A stretch of DNA of 64,000 nt from an uncultured Christensenella sp. Lineage in GTDB: Bacteria > Bacillota > Clostridia > Christensenellales > UBA1242. Shown piece by piece: positions 17,334 to 25,429 of this stretch. The first letter of the stretch is position 1; each line of letters opens with the position of its first letter. The DNA lies in contig CATKZB010000001.1 of the NCBI GenBank assembly GCA_949841595.1, positions 62,001 to 126,000 of the forward strand. The letters run 5' to 3'. Position numbers and translations under genes: made by a program. The notes beneath the pieces were generated by a model. It had not been told where the DNA came from. It did not search any database and saw only the letters and a program-made list of their open reading frames with translations.

Positions 17334-17834
17334 ATGTATGGAAGAATATTAGGCATAAAGAAAACTCTGTTTTTAAGAGGTTTTGCTGTTTTTGCAACAT
17401 TGTGTTTTGTTGCATTATGTCTTTTATCTGTTTATGTTTTTAAAATACCAGATTTGTGGTTTTATGGATTTTGTTTATGTTTAGGTAGTTTTGAAATAGT
17501 TAAAAGTATGCTGTTTAAATTGGATAGTTCTTTCTATCTTGGAACACTTGTAGACAGTATTGGCGTTGTTGGTTTTATTTTTTGGTTCTTGCATACTCCA
17601 CATCTTGCCCCTTTTTATATTTTGCTTGCATTCATATCAGCTTCACTGTTAACCTCCTTATTTTGTGGTCAAAGATTTCACCTAATAATTGCTTTTTCGC
17701 TATCTTTCGTGGGACTTTATGCCTATCTTTTGACAAAATCTTTTATCACACCCCCAATTTTTATTGCTTTTGTCACAGCATTTTTGGTATTATTTATATT
17801 AGAAATATTATTGAGTATAAAACGGAGAAGATAG
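17334..17834 (+). CDS. Hypothetical integral membrane protein
   Basis: I do not recognise this 166-residue protein. It is almost entirely hydrophobic, with about five membrane helices (near residues 14-35, 40-58, 66-86, 88-108, 113-133 and 137-160; two of these may be one pair) and a basic C-terminal end (KRRR). A weak -10-like CATAAT lies shortly upstream. The gene stops 2 nt before the DivIVA-domain gene starts, so the two are very likely translated from one message. A role in the membrane with the DivIVA-domain protein is possible but not shown. Confidence 0.65.
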   Translation: MYGRILGIKKTLFLRGFAVFATLCFVALCLLSVYVFKIPDLWFYGFCLCLGSFEIVKSMLFKLDSSFYLGTLVDSIGVVGFIFWFLHTPHLAPFYILLAFISASLLTSLFCGQRFHLIIAFSLSFVGLYAYLLTKSFITPPIFIAFVTAFLVLFILEILLSIKRRR

Positions 17835-17836
17835 TT

Positions 17837-18472
17837 ATGTTTTCACAGGAAATCAATGGTTACAACAAACAAGAAGTTGACTCTTTCATAAAAAGAATGA
17901 AAGCAAATTATGAAGCAAAACTTATGGAAGAAAAACTTAAAGTTTTGGATTCCGAAAAAAAAGTTTTGGATCTGAAAAATGAAAGATTGGAAATTGAAAA
18001 CAAAGAAAAAAACATCATGACTGCATTAAATGTCATTGAAAAAGCAAAAAAATTTCAAGAAGAAGGCTCAAGAAACCTTTACAAACTAATTATAGACAAA
18101 CTTGAACTTTTGATAAGAGAATTAAATTTAAAATTTCCTCAACTAAAAAAAGATCAAAATTTTGAAAACTTGTTAAATGAATTTTCTGATATAGTGATTT
18201 CTTATAAAGAAAATTTTGACAAATCAACAAATCTAACTCAACCAATATTTTCAGAAAATGACAGCATGAGAATGTTATTAAACAAAATGCAGGATTATAA
18301 GAAAGTTCAAGAGTCTCCAAAAGAAATTCATATTCAAACAAACAAAAATGTTCAAGAATCCATTTCAAAACTTTCCGAATCAGAAAGTGGATTCAATTTG
18401 GACGAAGCGTTGCACCCAACTGAAGACTTAAATGAAATTATGAAGGCTTTTGACTTTTATAATGATAACTAA
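17837..18472 (+). CDS. DivIVA-domain coiled-coil protein
   Basis: The N-terminus of this 211-residue protein (INGYNKQEVDSFIKRM, residues 6-21) is a DivIVA/GpsB-type motif, usually GYDxxEVDxFL. It is followed by a charged coiled coil to about residue 65 and a helical C-terminal part. DivIVA proteins sit on curved membrane near poles or septa and recruit partners. An open frame continues far upstream, but the ATG at 17837 has GGAGA in the correct place and starts right after the previous gene. The conserved Phe-Arg/Trp membrane tip is not obvious. Family assignment is moderate. Confidence 0.72.
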   Translation: MFSQEINGYNKQEVDSFIKRMKANYEAKLMEEKLKVLDSEKKVLDLKNERLEIENKEKNIMTALNVIEKAKKFQEEGSRNLYKLIIDKLELLIRELNLKFPQLKKDQNFENLLNEFSDIVISYKENFDKSTNLTQPIFSENDSMRMLLNKMQDYKKVQESPKEIHIQTNKNVQESISKLSESESGFNLDEALHPTEDLNEIMKAFDFYNDN

Positions 18473-18490
18473 AAACAAAGGAGAAAAACA

Positions 18491-18742
18491 ATGATTGAAT
18501 TTAAATTTGACACACAACTTTTGATTGAAGGAAAAAACTTATCGGATGATGCTATAAGAGAATACATCACAAACAACATTGAAGGAGATTGTCTTTTGGT
18601 TGTTGGAGATGATGAAATGATAAGACTCCACTTTCACACCAACACCCCATGGAAAGTGCTTGAATATTGCGATTCTTTGGGAGACATTCAAGATATTGTA
18701 GTGGAAAATATGGAAAGACAAGCAAATGGCCTGAATGGTTAA
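18491..18742 (+). CDS. Stand-alone FakA/DAK2-type middle domain
   Basis: The 83-residue protein matches the domain that follows the DhaL kinase domain in fatty-acid kinase FakA. CLLVVGDDEMIRLHFHTNTP corresponds to the usual SLVVVGDDDLIKVHVHTNxP, and the ending IVVENMERQ matches IKIENMREQ. No kinase (DhaL) or C-terminal part is encoded with it. AAAGGAGAAAAA precedes the ATG. It follows the DivIVA-domain gene by 18 nt. The domain carries conserved histidines in FakA; what it does alone is unknown. Confidence 0.75.
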   Translation: MIEFKFDTQLLIEGKNLSDDAIREYITNNIEGDCLLVVGDDEMIRLHFHTNTPWKVLEYCDSLGDIQDIVVENMERQANGLNG

Positions 18743-18745
18743 AAC

Positions 18746-18773
18746 AAAAGACCTTTAAAATAGGTCTTTTTTT
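18746..18773. terminator. Bidirectional terminator between convergent genes
   Basis: AAAAGACCT (18746-18754) pairs with AGGTCTTTT (18762-18770). T-runs follow on both strands. It serves the plus-strand FakA-like gene and the minus-strand permease. Confidence 0.88.
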
Positions 18774-19725
18774 AAAAGAAAATCGTAAGAAACATCCCAG
18801 ATGCAACACCTATCAGATATTGCAATGCTAAAATACCAAAATTTTGAAGTGGATGTTTTCTATTTTTACTCCACAAAATTATCATCCCTACTCCTGCACC
18901 AGCTGATAATCCTGCAACTAATGCTGGAAACGACAAAGTTCCATAAATAGCATACAACTCAACAAGCAAAACAGAAGATGCGCAATTTGGAATAAGTCCT
19001 ATCAAGCTGGCAATCAAAATTTGAAAATACATATTTGTGGTCAGGACGTTTGCAAGAGCCTCTGTTCCACAATATCCAACGATGAGATTAATTATAAAAG
19101 TTGCCACAAAGATATATAGAACAATGTTAAATGTGTGCATAAAAGCGTCCAAAAACACATTATTTACGCAACATCCTTTTTCGTTCCCACATTTTTCATC
19201 ACAGCTGTCAGTGTGAATATGTCCACATTGAAGATGTTCGTGATGAGAGTGGTGTTCTTCATGTCTATGTTCGTTTACGTGAGGTTCTGCTTGAACAACA
19301 ATTTTGTTTCTTTTTTTGAAAATAAGTTTAAAAATTAAGTCAACAGAATATCCAAAGAATAAACCTAACAAAACCTTTATAGCAATCAAAAGCAACATAT
19401 CCAAAATTTTACTTGGCGTTGCAAGCATAATAGGAATCGCTTCATCTGAAGTTGCCACAAAAACTGCGACTAATGTCCCCAAAGAAACATGTTTTTCTGA
19501 ATATAAATCTGCAATTACGGATGAAAATCCACACTGAGGCACACAACCTAAAAATGAAGCATACAAAACACTAGTTTTCTTGTTCTTTGAAAGGAATTTG
19601 CTAAATTTATGACTATGATCGTGTGACAGAAAGGATACAAGCAAATAAGCAAGAAAAAGAATTGGAATGACCTTAAGACAATCCAAAACTGCATCATATA
19701 AACCATCAACAAAAATTTCTGCCAT
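18772..19725 (-). CDS. ArsP_2-type putative heavy-metal permease with His-rich loop
   Basis: The 317-residue membrane protein has about eight to ten helices and fits the putative manganese/heavy-metal exporter family (ArsP_2). Two related segments, GCVPQCGFSSVIADLYSEKH (about residue 60) and GLIPNCASSVLLVELYAIYG (about 242), form an internal repeat with conserved P-x-C. Between them a cytoplasmic or external loop (about 150-185) is rich in His and Cys (HRHEEHHSHHEH, CGNEKGCC), a likely metal-binding patch. The start has AGGGGAG upstream. It is divergent from the MarR-ABC pair. The substrate metal is not known. Confidence 0.75.
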   Translation of the reverse strand: MAEIFVDGLYDAVLDCLKVIPILFLAYLLVSFLSHDHSHKFSKFLSKNKKTSVLYASFLGCVPQCGFSSVIADLYSEKHVSLGTLVAVFVATSDEAIPIMLATPSKILDMLLLIAIKVLLGLFFGYSVDLIFKLIFKKRNKIVVQAEPHVNEHRHEEHHSHHEHLQCGHIHTDSCDEKCGNEKGCCVNNVFLDAFMHTFNIVLYIFVATFIINLIVGYCGTEALANVLTTNMYFQILIASLIGLIPNCASSVLLVELYAIYGTLSFPALVAGLSAGAGVGMIILWSKNRKHPLQNFGILALQYLIGVASGMFLTIFF

Positions 19726-19805
19726 AACTCCCCTAAATATTACAGCAAATTATAGCACACAAAAAATTTATTTACAAATATATTTTAATAATTTTAAATA
19801 AAGGA

Positions 19806-19852
19806 GTTGACTAATCAACTTTTTTATGTTAATATGTGGTTGACTAATCAAC
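19806..19852 (+). promoter_or_regulatory. Promoter with two identical operators upstream of the marR-ABC genes
   Basis: The 14-mer GTTGACTAATCAAC occurs twice, at 19806-19819 and 19839-19852, 33 bp apart. Each has inverted arms GTTGA and TCAAC. The first overlaps the -35 TTGACT (19807-19812). The -10 TAATAT (19830-19835) lies 17 nt further on, and the second copy covers the expected start point. This is a typical layout for repression by the MarR protein encoded next. Confidence 0.82.
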
Positions 19853-19886
19853 AAAGATTTACTCAAAATTCATATAAGGAGTCAAA

Positions 19887-20312
19887 ATGAAGAAAGAATT
19901 TTTTGACATAAACAAATTGTTTCTCATAAGAAAAGTGTATGACAAATATATGAGCAACAAGACTGTAAATGAAGCATTCACGTCTGGCTATGTGATATTT
20001 GCAGAAGCTTTAAAAACAAAGGATTTTTATTCACAGCAAGAGCTTACAGAATTTCTTGGTTGCAACAAAGCTCACACCAGTAGAACTCTTTTAAAAATGC
20101 AAATGAAAGGACTTGTAAAACCTGTTTGTTATCACAGTGACAAGCCAATAGAACTGACAGAAAAAGGTAAACAATTTGCTCATGAGGCAATTGAGGCAAA
20201 AAAGAAACTGGTCGCCCAACTAACGGAAAATATAGACGAAAAAGATTTGGAACAATTTTTTAAAATCTTAGGTAAAATTATTTCAAATGCAGAATCGTTG
20301 TCAGCAAATTAA
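19887..20312 (+). CDS. MarR-type winged-helix transcriptional regulator
   Basis: The 141-residue protein has a winged-helix core: QQELTEFLGCNKAHTSRTLLKM forms the helix-turn-helix, and the wing region is followed by LTEKGKQFAHEA, a hallmark of MarR proteins. Terminal helices would form the dimer interface. AAGGAG lies 7 nt before the ATG. Two identical operator copies flank the promoter just upstream, so autorepression is likely. It is followed 15 nt later by an ABC exporter, which it presumably controls. The inducing compound is unknown. Confidence 0.87.
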   Translation: MKKEFFDINKLFLIRKVYDKYMSNKTVNEAFTSGYVIFAEALKTKDFYSQQELTEFLGCNKAHTSRTLLKMQMKGLVKPVCYHSDKPIELTEKGKQFAHEAIEAKKKLVAQLTENIDEKDLEQFFKILGKIISNAESLSAN

Positions 20313-20327
20313 ACAGGAGGAAAGATA

Positions 20328-22454
20328 ATGGAAAAAGAATTGAAACTTATTGACGTAAACAAAAAATATAAATTGAGCAACAAAGAAACATTTCAAGCAC
20401 TTTATGATGTTAATATCGAATTTGATAAAGGTGAACTTGTTTCTATTGTTGGAGAAAGTGGAAGTGGAAAATCCACCTTAATGAATCTTATTGGTGGACT
20501 AGATTCGGACTTCTCTGGAAACATCATTGCAGGTGGAGAAGATCTAAGCAAACTTTCTGATAAACAACTTAATAAATACAGAAAAAACAAAGTTGGATTC
20601 GTTTTTCAATCTTTCAATCTCATTTCACATCTTTCCATTTTAGACAATGTCACCCTCGCCCTTACACTTTCAAACGTTAATGAAAAAGAAAAAGAAGAAA
20701 AAGCAACAGAAATGCTGAAAAAAGTTGGTTTGGAAGGTCATTTAAAGAAAAGACCTTCTCAACTATCGGGTGGACAAAAGCAAAGAGTTGCAATTGCTCG
20801 TGCCCTTATCAATGATCCGGAAATAATAATTGCAGATGAACCTACTGGTGCTTTGGACAGTGAAACTTCAATGCAAATTTTGCAGATTTTGAAAGAAATT
20901 GCAGACAGTGGCAAACTTGTTATTATGGTAACTCATTCTGAAAAAGTTGCATCAATTTCTTCAAGAGTTGTTGAAATTTCAGATGGACATATTGTCAACG
21001 ACAAAGTAAACACAAAATATAAGAAAGAAAAAAATGTGGAATTAAAAGAAGATATATCTGAAGAATTGCCTGAAAAAGAAAATAAAAAGAAAAATTCTAA
21101 AGAAAAACAAACTCTTTCAATGAAATCTGCAATCAAGCTTTCTTTCCATAACATGTGGTCGAGTAGAGTTAAAAACTTCTTGATGGCATTTGGTGTTGCA
21201 ATAGGAATTGGAAGTTTGATTTTGATGATGTGTTTCAGTTCAGGAATAACCGATTATATCGACAACACCATGAGATCTTATTCTGACCCTACAATCGTAA
21301 CGGTTTCTAAAAAAGGCACAAAAGAAGATATCACATCGATGATTTCATACAACCCATTTTCTTCTGAAGAAATCGAAGAATTAAAAAATGATATCAATGG
21401 TTATTTGACTGAAAATAATATAGATTTTGAAGTAACTGATGACAATATGGAATTTGGTATTCAAATGATGACAATGATGTCAAATGCAAAAGTTATTTAT
21501 AATCCAGAAAACAAGTTTGTAGACTATTTTGCAAACAGTGGTCAAGATTTGGCAAATTCAGGACTTAAATATGACACAGTAATTTACATGTACACCACCC
21601 CTCCTACTTACACAGACACAAATCTTTCTGAAGGTAAGATGTCAACAGCTGAAGGTGGAGTGATGTTCTCAAAAGGCATTAAAAGCTTATTTGAAGATAA
21701 CAGCATTTTCAACGAAGATGGTTCATCAAAACAAGTCGACATATGTTTCACATACATGGATGCACAAAACAGACCTTACAATCTTACATTTGCTGACCAA
21801 GAAATAACAGCAATTGTTGACACTTCAGTTATGTCAAACTATATGGTTATGTATATCGATTATGATTATTTCCAATCATTGTTTAAAAATAATCCAAACA
21901 CAGATGGAAATGCACTTAGCCCAAATTCAATTTACATCAGAACTGATTCAGAAGAAACAACAAATTTGATAAATTCATATTTAGCCACAACAGAAAAATA
22001 CAAAGGTTCTGTTGAAGAACAACTTGCTGGAATGTTCACAAGCATGTCAAGCATAATTGGAACTTCACTGATTGTTATCTCTTGCATTTCATTGTTTGTT
22101 TCTGCAATGATGATTTTGGTTGTGCTTTACATGAGTGTAAGTGAAAGAACAAAAGAAATTGGCGTTCTCAAATCAATTGGTGCAAGAAGAAAAGATATCA
22201 AAAGAATTTTCACATCAGAAAGCTTCTTAATTGGCGTTTTAAGTGGATTCTTTGGCATTGTATTCAATCTTATTCTCACCCTTGTTGTTTGGTTGGTGCT
22301 TGCAAACACAATTGGAATTGTTCCTATTTCATACCGTTGGTGGTATTTCGTGATTGCAATGCTTGTTTCAATTGTTATAAGCATGTTGTCAGGACTTTAC
22401 CCAGCAAGCAAGGCTGCAAAACTTGACCCTGTTGAAAGCTTAAGAAGAGAATAA
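20328..22454 (+). CDS. MacB-type ABC transporter, ATPase fused to permease
   Basis: The 708-residue protein joins an ATPase (residues 1-230) to an FtsX/MacB-type permease. Walker A is GESGSGKST, the signature LSGGQKQR and Walker B IIIADEPTGALD. A charged linker (about 230-262) leads to the first membrane helix (about 275-297). A large extracytoplasmic domain (about 300-560) follows, then three membrane helices (about 565-700). The ending PASKAAKLDPVESLRRE is the usual MacB tail. Such proteins export peptides or drugs, or act by mechanotransmission at the envelope. It is coupled to a MarR regulator, which suggests induction by a toxic compound. Confidence 0.92.
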   Translation: MEKELKLIDVNKKYKLSNKETFQALYDVNIEFDKGELVSIVGESGSGKSTLMNLIGGLDSDFSGNIIAGGEDLSKLSDKQLNKYRKNKVGFVFQSFNLISHLSILDNVTLALTLSNVNEKEKEEKATEMLKKVGLEGHLKKRPSQLSGGQKQRVAIARALINDPEIIIADEPTGALDSETSMQILQILKEIADSGKLVIMVTHSEKVASISSRVVEISDGHIVNDKVNTKYKKEKNVELKEDISEELPEKENKKKNSKEKQTLSMKSAIKLSFHNMWSSRVKNFLMAFGVAIGIGSLILMMCFSSGITDYIDNTMRSYSDPTIVTVSKKGTKEDITSMISYNPFSSEEIEELKNDINGYLTENNIDFEVTDDNMEFGIQMMTMMSNAKVIYNPENKFVDYFANSGQDLANSGLKYDTVIYMYTTPPTYTDTNLSEGKMSTAEGGVMFSKGIKSLFEDNSIFNEDGSSKQVDICFTYMDAQNRPYNLTFADQEITAIVDTSVMSNYMVMYIDYDYFQSLFKNNPNTDGNALSPNSIYIRTDSEETTNLINSYLATTEKYKGSVEEQLAGMFTSMSSIIGTSLIVISCISLFVSAMMILVVLYMSVSERTKEIGVLKSIGARRKDIKRIFTSESFLIGVLSGFFGIVFNLILTLVVWLVLANTIGIVPISYRWWYFVIAMLVSIVISMLSGLYPASKAAKLDPVESLRRE

Positions 22455-22465
22455 AGAGAATTCAT

Positions 22466-23119
22466 ATGATAAACATAAAAAGATTTATAAAAGAAAATGC
22501 AGACTCTTCTTATTCTGACTTTAACAAAAAATTTATTGATTCAAAATATCCAATTGTTGGTGTAAGAATTCCTGTTTTAAAAAAGTTTGCAAAAGAAATC
22601 GAACCTGAATATATTGAACTTGACAGCAATCCAACTCATGAAGAAATTTTGCTTTATGGATTTTCTGCAAGCAATTTCAAAACAGAATCAGAGCAATTGG
22701 AATATTTGACTAATATAATCCCCTTTATTGACAACTGGTGCACATGTGATTGCATTGTTTGTGCTTTAAAGAAATTAAACAAATCTCAATCTTATGATTT
22801 CTTCACGAATTTATTAAAATCATCAAATCAATTTGAAATACGTGTTGGTATTGTAGGACTTATGAGATACTTTTTGAAAACTGATAAGTTGGATGATATT
22901 TTAAAAAATATATTCTTGATTAAAAATGAAGAATATTATGTAAAAATGGCAATCGCATGGTTTTATGCAGAAGTTTGCATTTTTAATTTTGAAAAAGGCA
23001 TGTCGCAAATAAGTTTAACAGAAGACAAATTTATAAGAAACAAAGCAATATCAAAAGCCAGAGAAAGTTTTAGGGTTTCAAAAGAAAATAAAGATATCTT
23101 GAATAAATTAAAAAAATAA
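22466..23119 (+). CDS. DNA alkylation repair protein (AlkD-like, HEAT-repeat)
   Basis: The 217-residue helical protein belongs to the AlkC/AlkD-like family of HEAT-repeat DNA glycosylase relatives. GVRIPVLKKFAKEI is the early signature, DNWCTCD the central one, and NKAISKARESFRV the C-terminal K-x-R-ES motif. AlkD removes N3- and N7-alkylated purines. It starts 11 nt after the ABC exporter gene and may share its message, although no functional link is evident. A terminator follows directly. Confidence 0.88.
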   Translation: MINIKRFIKENADSSYSDFNKKFIDSKYPIVGVRIPVLKKFAKEIEPEYIELDSNPTHEEILLYGFSASNFKTESEQLEYLTNIIPFIDNWCTCDCIVCALKKLNKSQSYDFFTNLLKSSNQFEIRVGIVGLMRYFLKTDKLDDILKNIFLIKNEEYYVKMAIAWFYAEVCIFNFEKGMSQISLTEDKFIRNKAISKARESFRVSKENKDILNKLKK

Positions 23120-23120
23120 A

Positions 23121-23146
23121 ACACGAAAATTAATTCGTGTTTTTAT
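23121..23146. terminator. Bidirectional terminator
   Basis: ACACGAA (23121-23127) pairs with TTCGTGT (23134-23140) around an AATTAA loop. A-runs and T-runs flank it on both sides, so it ends both convergent genes. A near-identical hairpin follows efp at 31965-31981. Confidence 0.87.
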
Positions 23147-23661
23147 TTTTTATGAACACCAAAGTTTTCTCTCATTTCAAAAATTGCTTCAATCAAAGAA
23201 GGATAATAATTTATAAAGTTTTTCTCTTTAATCATTACTTGGATTTCATCTTTTGTTGCCCATTTAACTGACTGAACTTCATTATCTCTGAATTTTATTT
23301 GTTTTAACTCTACATCTTTTTCAATCAAAAAGAAATCGTCAAAACCATAATTAAAGTTAACTGTAAAATAAGGTCTTTGATTTGAAAAATCAACAGTTAG
23401 CCCCAATTCTTCAAACAATTCTCTTTCAACTGCTTGTTGTGACGACTCATTAGTCTGTGCACAGCCACCTAATGTGATATCCCACATGTTAGGCCATTGC
23501 TTCTTGTTTGATTGCCTTTGCTGAATCAGCATTTTACCATCAGAATTAAAAATACACAGATGAACAACAAGTCTAAATGTATTTTCTGGCAATTGTTGTC
23601 CTCTTTCTATTGTTGAATTAAGTTTTTGTCTGTTAATATCATACAAATCCAAAACTTCCAT
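23143..23661 (-). CDS. Nudix hydrolase, isopentenyl-diphosphate-isomerase-like group
   Basis: The 172-residue protein contains a complete Nudix box, GCAQTNESSQQAVERELFEE followed by LGL (GX5EX7REUXEEXGU), near residues 86-108. The N-terminal EVLDLYD and the strand RLVVHLCIFNSDGKMLIQQR are shared with the YfcD/IDI-like group. The physiological substrate cannot be told; IDI activity itself would need extra Cys/Glu residues that I cannot confirm. It is a single minus-strand gene between the bidirectional terminator and rplS. Confidence 0.88.
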   Translation of the reverse strand: MEVLDLYDINRQKLNSTIERGQQLPENTFRLVVHLCIFNSDGKMLIQQRQSNKKQWPNMWDITLGGCAQTNESSQQAVERELFEELGLTVDFSNQRPYFTVNFNYGFDDFFLIEKDVELKQIKFRDNEVQSVKWATKDEIQVMIKEKNFINYYPSLIEAIFEMRENFGVHKK

Positions 23662-23684
23662 AAAAACTCCTATTTAAAAACAAA

Positions 23685-23705
23685 AAAGAAGTGAAACACT
23701 TCTTT
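23685..23705 (-). terminator. Terminator of rplS
   Basis: AAAGAAGTG (23685-23693) pairs with CACTTCTTT (23697-23705) around a 3-nt loop. On the minus strand the stem is followed by TTT. It sits just after the rplS stop. Confidence 0.8.
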
Positions 23706-23712
23706 AATTTGC

Positions 23713-24063
23713 TTAATTGTTGTCTGCAGACTTAATCTTTGCAGCTTTGCCAGTAAGTTCTCTGATATAATAGAGTTTTGCTCTTCTTGGTTTACCTTTT
23801 CTTATCACTTCAATTTTGACAATTTTTGGTGAATGAACTGGGAAAGATTTTTCAACACCAACACCATAAGAAATTTTTCTTACAGTGAAAGTTTCTCTAA
23901 TTCCACCATTCTTTCTGGCAATTACGACACCTTCAAAGGCTTGCAATCTTTCTTTGTCCCCTTCCTTAATTTTAACAGTAACTCTAACAGTGTCACCAAT
24001 TGAAAATTCAGGAACAATTTCTTTCATGCCTTCTCTTTCGATTTGATCAATAATATTAGCCAT
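23713..24063 (-). CDS. rplS: 50S ribosomal protein L19
   Basis: bL19 lies at the 30S-50S interface. The 116-residue protein has the typical elements: [55 protein letters not shown] and a basic C-terminal half with [18 protein letters not shown]. Length is standard. AAAGGAGATAAGTC precedes the ATG. It has its own promoter and a leader of about 70 nt, and is separated from trmD and rimM, whereas in B. subtilis rplS follows trmD directly. Confidence 0.97.
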   Translation of the reverse strand: MANIIDQIEREGMKEIVPEFSIGDTVRVTVKIKEGDKERLQAFEGVVIARKNGGIRETFTVRKISYGVGVEKSFPVHSPKIVKIEVIRKGKPRRAKLYYIRELTGKAAKIKSADNN

Positions 24064-24136
24064 GACTTATCTCCTTTTTTCAGATTTTCGACATGATGCT
24101 CTTAAAGTCAACTGCTCCAGCGGAACATCCGAAGTC
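24064..24136 (-). promoter_or_regulatory. 5' leader of rplS, possible structured regulatory region
   Basis: The leader between the predicted start and rplS contains small complementary segments such as GTTCC and GGAGC around a GCT loop (about 24115-24127). Ribosomal protein L19 leaders are known in Bacillota, but I cannot match this one to a published motif with confidence. Confidence 0.35.
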
Positions 24137-24142
24137 TAGATA

Positions 24143-24171
24143 ATTATAACATAACGAATTCTCAAAAACAA
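24143..24171 (-). promoter_or_regulatory. Promoter of rplS
   Basis: On the minus strand TTGTTT (24171-24166) and TATAAT (24148-24143) are separated by 17 nt. Confidence 0.75.
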
Positions 24172-24208
24172 GTGTTTTTCCAACAAAATTTGAAGATTTA
24201 GAAAAAAA

Positions 24209-24580
24209 TTATTCAAAAGCATTCTCTAGATGAGTTATTTTTTGATCTATAATTTCAATTACGTCAAAACGAACATCAGAATAATATTTATTTTTCATCA
24301 TCAAGTAAATCTCAGCAACTTTTTTGATTTTGTTTTGTTTTCTAAAGTCAACAGCCTCAGAAGGTCGTCCGTAAGCCAAGGTTGAACGCCTTTTTACTTC
24401 AACAAAGATAATTTTCTGTTCAAATTCAGCAATGATATCTATTTCACCAATTTTGTTTTTATAATTAGTTTCCAAAATACGATACTTTTTCTGCTTCAAA
24501 AATTTGACAGCATCAATTTCACCAATTGAACCTTCAATTTTGTTTTTTATTTTGCTTAAATCTTTTTCGTAAGTTTTCAT
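24209..24580 (-). CDS. yraN: UPF0102/YraN-family nuclease-like protein
   Basis: The 123-residue protein has the YraN core: G-S-IGEIDAVKFLKQKKYRIL, NYKNKIGEIDIIA and IIFVEVKRRS, which carry the G-E-x-D and E-x-K residues of the restriction-endonuclease-like fold. The biochemical role is unsettled. An in-frame extension upstream overlaps rbgA; the ATG at 24580 gives the family's normal length and begins 10 nt after the rbgA stop. It is the last gene of the ylxM-ffh-rpsP-trmD-rbgA series. Confidence 0.9.
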   Translation of the reverse strand: MKTYEKDLSKIKNKIEGSIGEIDAVKFLKQKKYRILETNYKNKIGEIDIIAEFEQKIIFVEVKRRSTLAYGRPSEAVDFRKQNKIKKVAEIYLMMKNKYYSDVRFDVIEIIDQKITHLENAFE

Positions 24581-24590
24581 AAAATCTCTT

Positions 24591-25403
24591 TTAATCAAGT
24601 GTAAGTTTGCCCAATCTTCCCTTTCTGAAATCATCAATAATCGTTCTGGCAGTTCGGTCCATGTCAATTTCACCACCATTTGTGACATATTTACGCTTTA
24701 TGGCAATCTCTTCCAAAGTTATCGCCCCACTATATCGATTTTCAATAATATTTGGATACAATTTGTTTAACAATTTGATAAGCTCAACAGAAAGCTCATT
24801 AAAATCCAAAATTTCATCACAAACACTTCCCACATATGCCAACTTCTTAGCAACTTCTTGGTCAGCTATATTTGGATACAACGTTCCCGGAGTGTCATAA
24901 ACTTCAATACAATCGCCGATAGGCAACCAAAGACCATGCTTTGTGACACCAGCTTTATCACCGGTAATTGCTTTTGCTTTCTTACACAAATTGTTCACCA
25001 AAGTGCTTTTACCACAATTTGGAATGCCAACCACCATTGTTCTAATTGTTGGCTTTATGCCTTTTTGCTTGTATTTTTCAATTTTCTTAAAAGCAAGTTT
25101 TTTAATTTTATTAACAATCAAATCAGACTTTCCAGATAATGTGCTGTTAAACAGCAAATAGTCTGAATTTTCACTTCTAAACTTTGGTAAAAGAACTTTA
25201 ATTTTTTGTTCATCTGCTAAATCTATTTTATTAAAAACATAAAGCACTGGCTTGTTTTGAGTAAGTTCGTTTAATGAAGGATTGATTGAAGAAAACGGAA
25301 TGCGAGAATCAAGGATATAAGTCACAACGTCAACCTTTTTAAGTTGCTCTGCAATATCCCTAAGTGCTTTATTCATATGTCCCGGAAACCAATTAATCTT
25401 CAT
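24591..25403 (-). CDS. rbgA: Ribosome biogenesis GTPase A
   Basis: RbgA (YlqF) assists late 50S assembly. The 270-residue protein starts INWFPGHM, the family's N-terminal signature. The GTPase motifs are circularly permuted: NKIDLAD (G4) comes before GIPNCGKSTL (G1) and DTPGTLYP (G3). A C-terminal ANTAR-like helical part follows. A TTG at 25433 is in frame, but the ATG at 25403 has GGAG at good spacing and gives the canonical N-terminus. It lies immediately after trmD. Confidence 0.95.
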   Translation of the reverse strand: MKINWFPGHMNKALRDIAEQLKKVDVVTYILDSRIPFSSINPSLNELTQNKPVLYVFNKIDLADEQKIKVLLPKFRSENSDYLLFNSTLSGKSDLIVNKIKKLAFKKIEKYKQKGIKPTIRTMVVGIPNCGKSTLVNNLCKKAKAITGDKAGVTKHGLWLPIGDCIEVYDTPGTLYPNIADQEVAKKLAYVGSVCDEILDFNELSVELIKLLNKLYPNIIENRYSGAITLEEIAIKRKYVTNGGEIDMDRTARTIIDDFRKGRLGKLTLD

Positions 25404-25429
25404 ATTTTTCTCCATATATTGTGTATTAC

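Noticed and set aside
17582..17836. Long N-terminal extension of the DivIVA-domain protein
   Set aside because: It lies in another frame inside the membrane-protein gene; the ATG at 17837 has the ribosome binding site.
19806..19852. The repeated 14-mer as a CRISPR or insertion-site repeat
   Set aside because: Only two copies exist, both at promoter positions typical of an operator.
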